Position numbers and translations under genes: made by a program
Shown: positions 9,885 through 18,671 of the stretch, piece by piece
Numbering within the stretch: the stretch's first letter is position 1
How the letters are laid out: each line of letters starts with the position of its first letter
The notes under the pieces: generated by a model
Databases searched by the model: none
What the model was told of the DNA's origin: nothing
The model's input: only the letters and a program-made list of their open reading frames with translations
Source: an uncultured Pseudomonadota bacterium
GTDB lineage: Bacteria > Myxococcota_A > Bradymonadia > Bradymonadales > GCA-2716585
Length of the DNA stretch: 64,000 nt
Assembly: GCA_937123825.1 (NCBI GenBank)
Contig: CAKZKQ010000235.1
Coordinates: 35,779 to 99,778 of the forward strand
Direction: 5' to 3'

Positions 9885-10538
9885 TCAACCCCCAAAACGG
9901 GCGCCCAACACCAGATAACCACGGGTCATCACCCCGTCCTCAAACTCAATCGTCACATCCCCAAAGGGATCGATGTTGTCTTCGTCCTCTGTATCGGCGT
10001 AGGACTCCCTGGAGAGCAAAAGGCCTGCACTGAGCGTGACACTCCCCACCTTCTTTGAGGCAAACACGCCCGCCGTCAGGTGGTAACCCAGCGTAAGAAA
10101 GCTGTAATCGTCAAAGGGATCGTCCAAATCGGCCAAAAAGAGCACCGAAGGACCAATCGCACCGACCAGATCCAGGTCAAAGGACTTCACCGGCGCCCTC
10201 CAGCGGCCCGACACCCCCAAATCCAGCGTCGTATAGTTGCCGTCGCTCTCGTCCCCTTCAGCAAAAACCAGTTTGGCCATCCCGCCCCAGGCCAAACCGG
10301 AGCCCAACTCCGTCTCGCCCAACACCAGAACACCCAGGTTGTCCTCCAGATCCTCGTCCTCATCCCCGTCCAACCGCAGCGCGCCGTTGTCGTTGGAGAA
10401 CGAGACGTCGTCAAACTCCGCCTCGGCGTTGAAACCAAGCAGCCCATACACCCCATACTCCTGGGATGAGGCCTCCACTGGCGCCAACACCATCGCCAAT
10501 GCTCCCAGACACAGCACACACCAAGCCTTTACACGCAT
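9885..10538 (-). CDS. Exported outer-membrane beta-barrel protein, function unknown
   Basis: 217 residues with a signal peptide (basic MRVK, hydrophobic core, cleavage near EASSQ). The remainder is Gly- and Asp-rich with alternating strands (YGVYGLLGFNAEAEF, TLGYHLTAGVFASKKVG) and a short C-terminal GYLVLGARFGG, consistent with an outer-membrane barrel. Acidic loops (LDGDEDEDLED, DTEDEDNIDPFGD) may bind divalent cations. ATG 10538 begins the signal peptide. The stop lies 66 nt upstream of nothing on its own strand, so it is probably last in transcription after the L,D-transpeptidase, whose stop is 66 nt upstream of this start. Confidence 0.65.
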   Translation of the reverse strand: MRVKAWCVLCLGALAMVLAPVEASSQEYGVYGLLGFNAEAEFDDVSFSNDNGALRLDGDEDEDLEDNLGVLVLGETELGSGLAWGGMAKLVFAEGDESDGNYTTLDLGVSGRWRAPVKSFDLDLVGAIGPSVLFLADLDDPFDDYSFLTLGYHLTAGVFASKKVGSVTLSAGLLLSRESYADTEDEDNIDPFGDVTIEFEDGVMTRGYLVLGARFGG

Positions 10539-10604
10539 CCAATCACCCGCTGTCTGCCGCCAAGGACTGCGCTCTGCCCCAGGGAACGCTCCCAAGCCGG
10601 TCCT

Positions 10605-12578
10605 TTAAGGGTAGTGAGGACCCCACGGGCCCTCGATCCCGTACATTTCCTTCACCTGCGCGATGTCCCAGTGGTAGATGTCCCAGTAAAACATCACCTC
10701 ATCCTCCTCGGACACCTCTACTGTGACGTAATCGGTGTGCACCATCGGGCCATCTTTAAGCCCAATCCGCGCCCGAACACCGCTCTTGGCGCTGATCTGC
10801 ACCCTGCGCTTGCTCCAATCCTCGTTTTCCCGCGACAGAATGTACTGCGCCAGCTTCAACGGCTCGTGCACACGCACGCAACCATGGCTGAACGCACGCA
10901 CAACCTCTCTAAAGAGCCCCTTCTTGGGCGTGTCGTGCATGTAGATGTCGTCGCTGTTGGGAAAAAGGAACTTCACCTGCCCCAACGCGTTGTTGATCCC
11001 CGGCTTCTGGCGGATGATCTCGCCGCTTCCGTAGGGCGTCACCTCATAACCGTTGTCTTTCCAGAAGTTGGGGTCGTCCTTGGCCTGCTTCTTAAGCTGC
11101 TTGCGCAGCCGCGCAGGCACCGTCCAAAACGGATTGAAGACCAACGTGTCCATCTGAGCGCTCAAAAGCGGCGTGGCGTCCTGAAAATCGATCTCCCACT
11201 GGCGAGTCTTGCGGTTCTTCTTGTGCCACTTCTTGCGGCTGCCCACCACCACGTTGAACTCCATCGCCTTCTTGCCCCCATCCCACACCTGCGCGATGTA
11301 CTTCGGGATGTTGACGTAGACATAGTAGTCCTCGTGACCCAGCCGACTTTGCCGCAACCGCTGCATGTTGATCTTCACCTGGGCCAGACGATACTCCGCC
11401 GGGACCTTCATCGCCTGAAGGGTCTCATAGTCAATCCAGACCTTCTCGCCCAGCAGGTTGCTCATGCGGTAGCGCCGCAGCGCCTTGGTAAAGGCCTTGT
11501 CCCAGGTGTTGTCGATCGGCCCTTCGTAAAGCTTCTCGCCGGCCAGACGCTCCTTGAGCAGCCGGATGGAGTCGTCGGGGTAGCGCTTCAGGCCCGGCTT
11601 GTAGCGGGTGATGGCCCCTTTCTTGGGTTTGGGGAAGTAGGGCATCTTCACAGGCCAACCGCCGCTGGCCACAATGCCCTCGTAGCGCACCACCACATCG
11701 CGCATCTTGGCGTACTGCTCGGCCGCAAAGGGGTAGAGCCCCACAAAGACCTCTTCGGCGGCCTCGTCGCTCTGTGCGGCGGCTTGCAACGCCTCAAAAA
11801 ACGCCCGCTGACGCTCTTCAATCAGCTTCGCCTCTCCCTTGGACTTCAGCGTCGCCTCGGGCACCCCGTGCATGTTGAAATGCTTCATGTCGCGCGCGTA
11901 GCGCAGCGCCCCGTCGGCCAGCAGCAGCTCCATCTCCATGGCCTGTCCGGACAACTCGGAGACCTGCGCGCGCTTGCGCTCCAACCACTGGCCCTGCTCG
12001 GTCCCTTCGGTCGCGGCCTTCAGGGCGGTCATCAGCGCCGCCTGCACTTCAGCCTCGGTGGCTTCGTCGGGGACCTGGGCCAACGCAGCGTCCAGGGCAT
12101 CGCGTTGCGCCGGGCTCAGGGCGAGCTTCGCCGCCTCTTCGCCCCCCCCGAGCTGCTCCTGGAGTTGGGAGAGCGCTTCGGCGTGGTAGTTGGCAGGGAC
12201 CAGGGCATCGGCGGTCGCTCCAGTGAGCGCCTCAAACGTCCTGGCGCCAGCGGCGCTCAATGAAGCCCCCTCGACCAGGAAGGCCTGTCCCTTGCCTTGT
12301 TTGTAGAGCGACGCCACCAGGTCGGCGTTGTGGAGCTGGTCTCGGGTGGAATCCAGGGCACGGTCCAGCGGGTCTGCGGGGAGCTCGGCGCGGGCCTGCT
12401 CAACCACCAACGCGGGCACGCGCATCTCAAAGGCGTCGATCGCTTCGGCGCGCTCGGCGGCCTCGGCAGCTTCGCGCTGCGCGATCTCTTCTTCGGACTC
12501 TCCGCACCCGACCGTGACCACCAGCAAGAGCGCCGCCAGGACAAACACTGGCGCGCGGCTTGTGCTGCGATCAAACAT
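10605..12578 (-). CDS. L,D-transpeptidase, YcbB/LdtD-like, lipoprotein
   Basis: 657-residue cell-wall enzyme that should cross-link peptidoglycan 3-3 or attach proteins to it. The signal peptide ends in lipobox VTVGC. A long helical region follows (about 30-270), then a peptidoglycan-binding-like segment (about residues 325-390, with DDSIRLLKERL and DNTWDKAFTKALRRY). The C-terminal YkuD catalytic domain has MHDTPKKGLF and SHGCVRVHEP, with the nucleophile at Cys567. This order (PG-binding then YkuD) matches the large YcbB family (E. coli LdtD 615 aa). The ATG at 12578 has AGGAGG five bases upstream. I infer it modifies the envelope together with neighbouring barrel proteins. Confidence 0.85.
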   Translation of the reverse strand: MFDRSTSRAPVFVLAALLLVVTVGCGESEEEIAQREAAEAAERAEAIDAFEMRVPALVVEQARAELPADPLDRALDSTRDQLHNADLVASLYKQGKGQAFLVEGASLSAAGARTFEALTGATADALVPANYHAEALSQLQEQLGGGEEAAKLALSPAQRDALDAALAQVPDEATEAEVQAALMTALKAATEGTEQGQWLERKRAQVSELSGQAMEMELLLADGALRYARDMKHFNMHGVPEATLKSKGEAKLIEERQRAFFEALQAAAQSDEAAEEVFVGLYPFAAEQYAKMRDVVVRYEGIVASGGWPVKMPYFPKPKKGAITRYKPGLKRYPDDSIRLLKERLAGEKLYEGPIDNTWDKAFTKALRRYRMSNLLGEKVWIDYETLQAMKVPAEYRLAQVKINMQRLRQSRLGHEDYYVYVNIPKYIAQVWDGGKKAMEFNVVVGSRKKWHKKNRKTRQWEIDFQDATPLLSAQMDTLVFNPFWTVPARLRKQLKKQAKDDPNFWKDNGYEVTPYGSGEIIRQKPGINNALGQVKFLFPNSDDIYMHDTPKKGLFREVVRAFSHGCVRVHEPLKLAQYILSRENEDWSKRRVQISAKSGVRARIGLKDGPMVHTDYVTVEVSEEDEVMFYWDIYHWDIAQVKEMYGIEGPWGPHYP

Positions 12579-12836
12579 CCTCTCCTCCTTTGCGCATCCT
12601 TGCGCACCGACAATCTCGGCGAAGCCCTACAATCGTTGTAAAGCCGGGCAAGGATAGGCCCTTCCCCGATGAACATCAATTGGGTACGCTATAGAAGAGT
12701 CGACGACACAACACCAGGCCACCGATGGGGATCAGGCAGGCCAACAACAGACAGATTGGGCGCGGGCACATCCGCACCCATCGGGTCAGCAAACCCCCAC
12801 CTGCACCCCACCGCGCCACACACCAGGAGCCTCGCC

Positions 12837-13256
12837 ATGACCAAGCTTCCCCAGGTCCGCGACTACATGGACACCACGGTCCCCACCGTCACCCCCGATA
12901 TGGAGATCCTTAAGGCCGTGGACTTCCTGCTGAAGAGCAAAGTCACCGGAGCGCCCGTCGTCGACGCAGACGGCGCGCTGGTGGGCATCCTGACCGAAAA
13001 GGATTGTTTGAGACTCCTGGCCACAGGCCACGACGGTAAGTTCCCCACCGGCACCGTGCGCGACTTCATGCACGTCCACGTCGAGACCATCAAACCCGAC
13101 ACCAACATCTACTTTGTGGCCGGGCTCTTCTTAAGCCGCAACTTCCGCCGCTACCCGGTCGTAGACAACGGGCGCCTCGTCGGCGCCATCACCCGCTTTG
13201 ACATCCTGCGCGTCATCGAAGCAGCGCTGATGGAACGCCGCCAATCCCAGGAGTGA
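12837..13256 (+). CDS. CBS-domain pair protein
   Basis: 139 residues consisting only of two CBS motifs: residues about 8-62 (MDTTVPTVTPDMEILKAVD, GAPVVDADGALVGILTEKD) and about 75-130 (MHVHVETIKPDTNIY, YPVVDNGRLVGAITRFD). Stand-alone CBS pairs usually sense adenosine nucleotides or SAM and regulate a partner. The ATG at 12837 has AGGAG ten bases upstream; the longer in-frame extension from 12669 has no such signal. It is 10 nt from the Rieske protein gene, so the two are probably co-transcribed. Confidence 0.82.
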   Translation: MTKLPQVRDYMDTTVPTVTPDMEILKAVDFLLKSKVTGAPVVDADGALVGILTEKDCLRLLATGHDGKFPTGTVRDFMHVHVETIKPDTNIYFVAGLFLSRNFRRYPVVDNGRLVGAITRFDILRVIEAALMERRQSQE

Positions 13257-13266
13257 CAAGATCGCC

Positions 13267-13725
13267 ATGACCCAAGACCCCAAAGCTCCCCCCTGCGCCG
13301 AATGCAACCGCCGCCAGTTCCTCAAAGAGGCCACGGGCGCCGCCGCAGCGCTGACAATGGCCGCTGCGCTGCCCTACGGCTGCGGCGACGACGCAAACCT
13401 TGATGATTTGACCCAGGATCTTCCCCTGGCGTTGACCGAACACCCGGAACTGGCTCAAAGAGGCCAGACCAAGCTCATCGACGCCGGACTTTCGTGCCCC
13501 ATCGCCGTCACACGCACCGCCGACAACGATTTTGTGATCACGGGCACCGAGTGCAGCCACCAAAACTGCTGCGTGGGGCGCAACGGGGACGGCTGGCGCT
13601 GCCCATGCCACGGCGCGACCTTCTCTTTTGAGGGCGAACGGCTCGGCGGGCCCGCTCCAGTGGGCCTGACCCGCTACGGATTCAGCCTCGACGGCGACAC
13701 GCTGACCATTCTGGGCAAATCTTGA
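13267..13725 (+). CDS. Tat-exported Rieske [2Fe-2S] protein
   Basis: 152 residues. A twin-arginine signal (NRRQFLKEA, Arg15-Arg16) and hydrophobic stretch lead into a lipobox-like PYGCG at about residues 37-40, so it may be a periplasmic lipoprotein. The Rieske fold supplies cluster ligands Cys96 and His98 (CSH) and Cys112 and His115 (CPCH). Cys101 and Cys114 are placed to form the disulfide seen in high-potential Rieske proteins. No cytochrome b or oxygenase subunit lies nearby, so the electron partner is unknown. It follows the CBS gene by 10 nt. Confidence 0.86.
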   Translation: MTQDPKAPPCAECNRRQFLKEATGAAAALTMAAALPYGCGDDANLDDLTQDLPLALTEHPELAQRGQTKLIDAGLSCPIAVTRTADNDFVITGTECSHQNCCVGRNGDGWRCPCHGATFSFEGERLGGPAPVGLTRYGFSLDGDTLTILGKS

Positions 13726-13815
13726 GTCAAAACGGCGAGTGATTCGCGGGGTTCTGCGCCGCACAGCGCCTCTGCCTGGAGATCACAGCGCCCCAAAGCC
13801 CCCCACTGGCCACAC

Positions 13816-14946
13816 CTACCCCACATCGAGCGTAAAATCACCGCCCGGGAAGCGCTCACCGTTGATCAACAACTCCACGCTGTGCTCTCCGCTGTAGTAT
13901 TTGCGGGTCGATATGGCTTTAAAAGGGTGCTTTCGCTCCAGCTTGGCCACTTCGCCAGCCTTCAGCGTCCACTTCTTCCATTTGAAGACCTTCTCGGTGC
14001 GCTTTCCATTGGCTTTGACGTGGTGAACCACATAGTCCAGCACCAATTTTTGCGGCTTTGAGGCCGTCGAACGCACTTCAACGCCAAAAACGGCCGCCTC
14101 CCCCATCTTCACCAGCGGCGTCTTGACCTCAAAACCACTCAACTCAACCTCTGGCGCCCCAAAACCAAGCGCCTTCAGCGCCCCTCGGTGGCCATTCTTG
14201 ACCAAAGTCCGGCAAGCATGGCGGATCAGCTTCTGACGGGGTGCCGGGGCGTCCTTCATCCACTCCTGGGCCAGCTCTGCCACCAGGTCCGGGTGATCCT
14301 TGGCGATGTCGTTGAGGTTGTTGGCGACCGAACGGCGGACATACTCGCTCGGATCGTCCCTGAGCGCCTTCAGAATGGGCAGTAAAGGCTGCGGATCGGA
14401 CACAAAATGGTTCAATCGAATGCCCCATGGCAGCCTTGGGCGCGTGCCTTCAGAGACAAGGCGTCGCACGTGGACGCTTTCATCACCCAACCAGCCCTTC
14501 ATAATGGTCAAAGCCCGCTCGGAGTCATTCTGGATGAAGAACCGCACGGCAAATTCAGTCGAAAACCGCCGCGTCATTGCGTTGAGCGCCTGCATCGAGC
14601 GATCAAAGTGCCCCATGCCCCTGTCCACCACGACCTGACCCATCGGCCAGATCATCCAGCCCTCCACGCCAAGCTCCCCAATGGCCATCTCGCCGATGCC
14701 CACATCGCGCTCCGGAGCCAGAGTCGCCTCCAGGATCGACGCGGCCTCGTCAAAATCCTCTGGAAGACGCTCTCCTAGCGCCTTGGCGATCTGCATCGAG
14801 CGGTCTTTCATCTCCAGTGAGGACAGATCGGCGGTCGCCGCCGCCACAAAGCCCTCCTTGTCGAAGCCTGGGTGCTTCTGGGCCACGTGTTGCGCCAGCG
14901 CGGCGATGGTCTGAGCGTTGAAAACTTCCTTGAACGGTTCTGCCAA
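13816..14946 (-). CDS. alkC: DNA alkylation repair protein AlkC (HEAT-like glycosylase with Ig-like C-terminal domain)
   Basis: 376-residue HEAT-like-repeat DNA glycosylase that should excise N3-methyladenine/3-methylcytosine-type lesions. The helical repeats include VRRLVSEGTRPRLPW and YVRRSVANNLNDIAKDHPDLV, signatures of the AlkC/AlkD group. The last ~107 residues (from about 270) are a beta-rich domain as in the longer AlkC proteins that end in an Ig-like fold. The start is read as TTG 14946, which gives the family-like beginning MAEPFKEVFN and has GGGGAG 7-8 bases upstream. The in-frame TTG at 14988 lacks a ribosome binding site. It is divergent from the helicase gene across a 300-bp region with two palindromes. 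Confidence 0.85.
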   Translation of the reverse strand: MAEPFKEVFNAQTIAALAQHVAQKHPGFDKEGFVAAATADLSSLEMKDRSMQIAKALGERLPEDFDEAASILEATLAPERDVGIGEMAIGELGVEGWMIWPMGQVVVDRGMGHFDRSMQALNAMTRRFSTEFAVRFFIQNDSERALTIMKGWLGDESVHVRRLVSEGTRPRLPWGIRLNHFVSDPQPLLPILKALRDDPSEYVRRSVANNLNDIAKDHPDLVAELAQEWMKDAPAPRQKLIRHACRTLVKNGHRGALKALGFGAPEVELSGFEVKTPLVKMGEAAVFGVEVRSTASKPQKLVLDYVVHHVKANGKRTEKVFKWKKWTLKAGEVAKLERKHPFKAISTRKYYSGEHSVELLINGERFPGGDFTLDVG

Positions 14947-15089
14947 AGTGACATCTCCCCTTGAAATACCCAACAAACCGCCTACCAACTACATCCACTG
15001 CGACAAGGGACACCGCGGCGGTGTCCTGTGCATCTCTTTCAAGTAGGCTGTTGGGAAAAAAGGCCCTGATGAGGACAATTCAAACCCCT

Positions 15090-15107
15090 ACCAGATGATC
15101 TTCTGGT
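15090..15107. promoter_or_regulatory. Palindrome ACCAGA-n6-TCTGGT, candidate operator
   Basis: Perfect 6-bp inverted repeat separated by six bases, 140 bases upstream of the helicase start. The same half-site recurs 45 bases downstream. Confidence 0.45.
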
Positions 15108-15134
15108 GGGACAGGCAGGTGCTGAAGCATGTTA

Positions 15135-15160
15135 TACCAGAACGCGGCTGTGTTCTGGTA
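15135..15160. promoter_or_regulatory. Palindrome TACCAGAAC-n8-GTTCTGGTA, candidate operator
   Basis: Perfect 9-bp inverted repeat with an 8-base centre, about 87 bases upstream of the helicase ATG. No T run follows, so an operator is more likely than a terminator. Confidence 0.55.
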
Positions 15161-15246
15161 CCGCGTTGCACCACTCTACCGGGTCAGCCTCGCTGCCTGG
15201 CGTCATTGACCTCAGACCCACAGGGCCAACACAGCAAAAGGGTTCC

Positions 15247-17688
15247 ATGTCCCTGCCACCGACCGACACTTTGAGCACTGGCGGCACCGGGAGCCACATC
15301 GTGGCGCTCCTGGGACCGACCAACACAGGCAAGACACACCGCGCCATTGAGCGCATGGTGGCCTTTGGCGCCGGCATGATCGGCTTGCCGCTGCGGCTGC
15401 TGGCCCGCGAGGTCTACGATCGCGTCTGCGCACGCGTGGGCGCACGAGACGTCGCGCTGCTGACCGGCGAAGAACGCATCGTCCCCCACAAGGCGCGCTT
15501 CTGGGTCTGCACCGTCGAGTCCATGCCCATCAACAAAGCCGTGCCCTTTGTCGCGGTCGATGAAATCCAACTGGCCTCACACCCCGAGCGCGGCCACGTC
15601 TTCACCGACCGGCTGCTCAACTTCCGGGGCACCCGCGAAACCTGGTTTATGGGCTCGGACACCATGCGCCCCATCATTGAGCGCCTGGTCCCCACCGCCA
15701 AGATAAAAACCTTCGAGCGCTTCTCCAAGCTCAGCTACGAAGACCCGCGCAAGCTCTCGGCACTGCCCCACCGCTCGGCCGTCGTGGCCTTCTCTGTGGG
15801 ACACCTCTATGAGTTGGCCGAGCGCATCCGCGCCAGCGCGGGCGGCGCGGCGGTGGTCTTTGGCGCCCTCTCACCCCACGCCCGCAACGCCCAGGTCGAG
15901 ATGTTTGAGTCCGGCGAGGTCCAGCACATGGTCTCGACCGACGCCATTGGCATGGGGCTGAATTTGAACATCAAGCACGTCTTCTTTGGCGCGCTGATGA
16001 AGTATGACGGCCAGGAGCACCGCCACCTTGAGCCCTGGGAAATGGGCCAGATCGCGGGGCGAGCGGGGCGCTTTGAGAGTCCGGGGTTCTTTAGCTTGAC
16101 CCGGGAATGCTCGCGGCGCTCGCGCCTGCCGGGCGGCATCATCGACGCCGTCGAACGCCAGCGCTTTGAGCCCGTGCGCAAAATCTACTACCGCAACTCA
16201 GACCTGGAGTTTGACAGCGTCCAGAGCTTGCTTGAGGGCCTCACGCGCGCGCCGTTCTCCCAAACCATGGTCGGCGCCCGCAACATGGAGGACGAGCGCG
16301 CTCTGCGCATGCTCCTGCGCTCACCCGACATCCTGGCCCGCGCCAACCACAGCCCCGCCAACGTCGAGCTGCTCTGGGACGTCTGCCGCATCCCGGACTA
16401 CCGCCAGGACTCCCAGTGGTCGCACGTGCGCATCCTGGGGCAGATCTACCTGCAACTGACCGACAAATATGGCCGCATTGAGCCCGAGTGGCTCGAAGGT
16501 CGTCTGCGCCGCCTCGACACCACCGACGGCGACATCGACACCATGATGCAGCGCATCGCCTACACCCGCACCTGGGCCTACATCGCCCACCGCGCCAACT
16601 GGGTCAGCAACAAAGAGCGCTGGCGTCAACGCGTCCTCGGGATGGAGGCTCGCCTCTCCGCCGCGCTGCACGATCGCCTCACGCTGCAGTTTGTCGAAGA
16701 GCGGGTCGGCGTTCAGGTCCCCAGGCCAGTGCCGCACGGCGTCGCGTTGGACGACCAGGGCGTCGTCACCACCAAGACGCTGCCGCTTGGACACATCGAG
16801 AGCTTCTCCTTTGTCCCCAACCTGGAGGCCAGCCGCCTCTTTGGCGCCAAAGAGACGCGGCGCCACGGTCACAAGGCCTCCACAAGCGCCGCGCTGGCAC
16901 AGGCTCAGATGCTGCTGGACGAGGGCGACCAGCATTTCTCGTGGGGAGAGGACCTGAAGCTGCACTGGAAGGGCCAGCCTCTTGCGCGCCTGGAGCGCGG
17001 GCCAAGGATCGACGCCCCCAAGCTGCGCATGATGCCCATGGATTTGTTGCCCGATGAGCTGCGGCGCAAGATTCAGGAGGTGACCCACGGCTGGCTCAAG
17101 GCACAAACCAAGGCGCTGGCGCAGCGCTTTGAAGACAAACGCGCCAGCGGGCCCCTCCGAGGGCTCCTCTACAGCCTCCACAGCCGACTTGGCGTCATGG
17201 ACCGCCGAGAAGTGCGCGATCTTCTCCAGGAGTTGACCCCAGACGACCGCAAGACCATGGCCCGGCTGCAAATTCGGGTCGGCGTGCGCCACATCTACGC
17301 CATGGCCATGCTCAAACCCGGTCAACAACCCATGCGCGCGGCCCTCTTGATGGCCTGGATGGACATTAAAGAGGCGCCAGCGCTTCACAAAGCCGCCGTG
17401 GCGCCGATCACACAGTGGAATGACGACTTTGCCAGCGCCATGGGCTACCCCAGGATGGGCCAGCGCTGCGTTCGGATCGATATGTTGGAGCGGTTGATGG
17501 CCTTCTTGCGCAAAAACATCCGCAAGGGCCCCGCCGAAGTGCCCAATGAACCCATGTCATGGCTCGGATGCGACCGCCAGGGCCTGACCGACATCATGAA
17601 AGCCCTCAAATATCGGTTTGAAGAGGACGGCGTCTACCCACCGGCCACCAACAAGCGCCGCAAAAAGCGCCGCAAACGCAGATCATGA
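15247..17688 (+). CDS. Suv3-like superfamily 2 RNA helicase
   Basis: 813-residue ATP-dependent helicase of the Suv3 (mitochondrial degradosome) type, probably acting in RNA turnover. Walker A is GPTNTGKT (residues 23-30), motif II is DEIQ (105-108), motif III-like GSDTM follows, and motif VI is QIAGRAGR. The short DEIQ box and the VFGALSPHARNAQ segment are characteristic of Suv3 rather than DEAD-box or Ski2 helicases. A long alpha-helical C-terminal region ends in a strongly basic tail (NKRRKKRRKRRS) that could bind RNA. ATG 15247 has AAAGGG upstream; the frame is open back to 15106 but begins there with GTG and no signal. Bacterial Suv3 homologues are best known from alphaproteobacteria. Confidence 0.85.
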   Translation: MSLPPTDTLSTGGTGSHIVALLGPTNTGKTHRAIERMVAFGAGMIGLPLRLLAREVYDRVCARVGARDVALLTGEERIVPHKARFWVCTVESMPINKAVPFVAVDEIQLASHPERGHVFTDRLLNFRGTRETWFMGSDTMRPIIERLVPTAKIKTFERFSKLSYEDPRKLSALPHRSAVVAFSVGHLYELAERIRASAGGAAVVFGALSPHARNAQVEMFESGEVQHMVSTDAIGMGLNLNIKHVFFGALMKYDGQEHRHLEPWEMGQIAGRAGRFESPGFFSLTRECSRRSRLPGGIIDAVERQRFEPVRKIYYRNSDLEFDSVQSLLEGLTRAPFSQTMVGARNMEDERALRMLLRSPDILARANHSPANVELLWDVCRIPDYRQDSQWSHVRILGQIYLQLTDKYGRIEPEWLEGRLRRLDTTDGDIDTMMQRIAYTRTWAYIAHRANWVSNKERWRQRVLGMEARLSAALHDRLTLQFVEERVGVQVPRPVPHGVALDDQGVVTTKTLPLGHIESFSFVPNLEASRLFGAKETRRHGHKASTSAALAQAQMLLDEGDQHFSWGEDLKLHWKGQPLARLERGPRIDAPKLRMMPMDLLPDELRRKIQEVTHGWLKAQTKALAQRFEDKRASGPLRGLLYSLHSRLGVMDRREVRDLLQELTPDDRKTMARLQIRVGVRHIYAMAMLKPGQQPMRAALLMAWMDIKEAPALHKAAVAPITQWNDDFASAMGYPRMGQRCVRIDMLERLMAFLRKNIRKGPAEVPNEPMSWLGCDRQGLTDIMKALKYRFEEDGVYPPATNKRRKKRRKRRS

Positions 17689-17713
17689 CGCTGCGGCGGT
17701 GACAAGGAACAGA

Positions 17714-18148
17714 TCAGTCGGCGGCCAGCATCTCGTCGGTCACGGTCAGCTCCAGACTCTCCCCGACAAACCGCCATGGCGGTCCCTCAAGCGGCAACGA
17801 CACCTCCCGAAAGCTGCCTTCGCCATCGGGGATGATGGCTTTGAGGTTCCCCATCGCACTTTTGGGGGACACATCACCAAAGGTGCAGTCCACAAAACGG
17901 TATATTTTGGCCCGTTCACCCGCCTGAACAACGTTCTGAGAGTCATCATCGGGCGTCCCCGGGCCGTTGTGCTCAATTTCGAGCGTCAGGCTGCTCTCGT
18001 TGACGATAAAATAGGTCTCCTCAAGACAACTGTGCTCCACACACCTGGGTGGCAGCAGAAAACTGCTGCATTCATCGCCAGAGCACCCCGTCCAGAAGAC
18101 ACACAACACCGCCCACACCGCCCAACAACACACTTTGCGACCAGACAT
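17714..18148 (-). CDS. Small lipoprotein, paralogue of the next gene
   Basis: 144 residues, unknown function. The signal peptide ends in lipobox WTGCSGD, and ATG 18148 has AGGTGAAG upstream. The mature protein has paired cysteines near the N-terminus and a beta-rich body (YFIVNESSLTLEIEHNG, LPLEGPPWRF). It ends LELTVTDEMLAAD, nearly identical to LELEVTDEMLGVS in the protein from 18228-18671. The two are tandem paralogues, 79 bases apart on the same strand. Confidence 0.6.
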   Translation of the reverse strand: MSGRKVCCWAVWAVLCVFWTGCSGDECSSFLLPPRCVEHSCLEETYFIVNESSLTLEIEHNGPGTPDDDSQNVVQAGERAKIYRFVDCTFGDVSPKSAMGNLKAIIPDGEGSFREVSLPLEGPPWRFVGESLELTVTDEMLAAD

Positions 18149-18227
18149 GGCTTCACCTCTTGCGTTTGGGGGCCACGGCAAGGCGCCGCGACCCAATTCA
18201 TGCACTGCACCGGGTCATCAAAGGGGC

Positions 18228-18671
18228 TCACAGTGGGATGCTGACCACGTCATCGCTCACACCCAGCATCTCATCGGTCACTTCCAGCTCCAGACCGTCG
18301 TCGGTCAGCACCCACTGAGAGCCATCGAGCGGCAAATCGATCGTTTCAAAGGTGCCATCGGGCTGCGGAACCACCAGGCGAAGCTCAGCGAAGGCCGCCG
18401 ACGGGTACAGCGCCTCTTGCGAGTAGTGAAAGTGCGTGTAGATCCGGATCCGCTCGCCCGGTTGCGCCACGTTCAACTCCAACTGGGCATCGGTGGAAGG
18501 GCTGAAGATGGTCGCCGCCTCGATCTCTACGTCGATGCGGCTCTTGTTGACCACGTGGTAGGCCGTCTCACTGCCGCCTTCGATGCCAGGGCACACAGCG
18601 ACCATGGGGAAGCACCCCGTCCAGACCGTCGCCACCACAACCAACGCGCTCATCCAGTACACTTTGCTCAT
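18228..18671 (-). CDS. Small lipoprotein, paralogue of the previous gene
   Basis: 147 residues, unknown function. The lipobox is WTGCFPM. The body repeats the plan of its neighbour: AYHVVNKSRIDVEIE corresponds to TYFIVNESSLTLEIE, AQPGERIRIYTHF to VQAGERAKIYRFV, and LPLDGSQWVL to LPLEGPPWRF. This clear internal alignment shows a gene duplication. ATG 18671 is chosen because it opens the signal peptide. The same frame extends open to 19025 without coding character. Confidence 0.6.
   Translation of the reverse strand: MSKVYWMSALVVVATVWTGCFPMVAVCPGIEGGSETAYHVVNKSRIDVEIEAATIFSPSTDAQLELNVAQPGERIRIYTHFHYSQEALYPSAAFAELRLVVPQPDGTFETIDLPLDGSQWVLTDDGLELEVTDEMLGVSDDVVSIPL

Larger units (their letters stand above)
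14947..15246. promoter_or_regulatory. Divergent alkC/helicase intergenic region
   Basis: 300 bases between the divergent alkC and Suv3-like helicase starts. It contains two inverted repeats sharing the half-site ACCAGA/TCTGGT (listed separately) and otherwise no gene. A regulator binding here could control both genes, but that is inference. Confidence 0.5.

Noticed and set aside
10614..12263. 549-residue plus-strand open frame
   Set aside because: Antisense to the L,D-transpeptidase. Composition is typical of GC-rich antisense frames.
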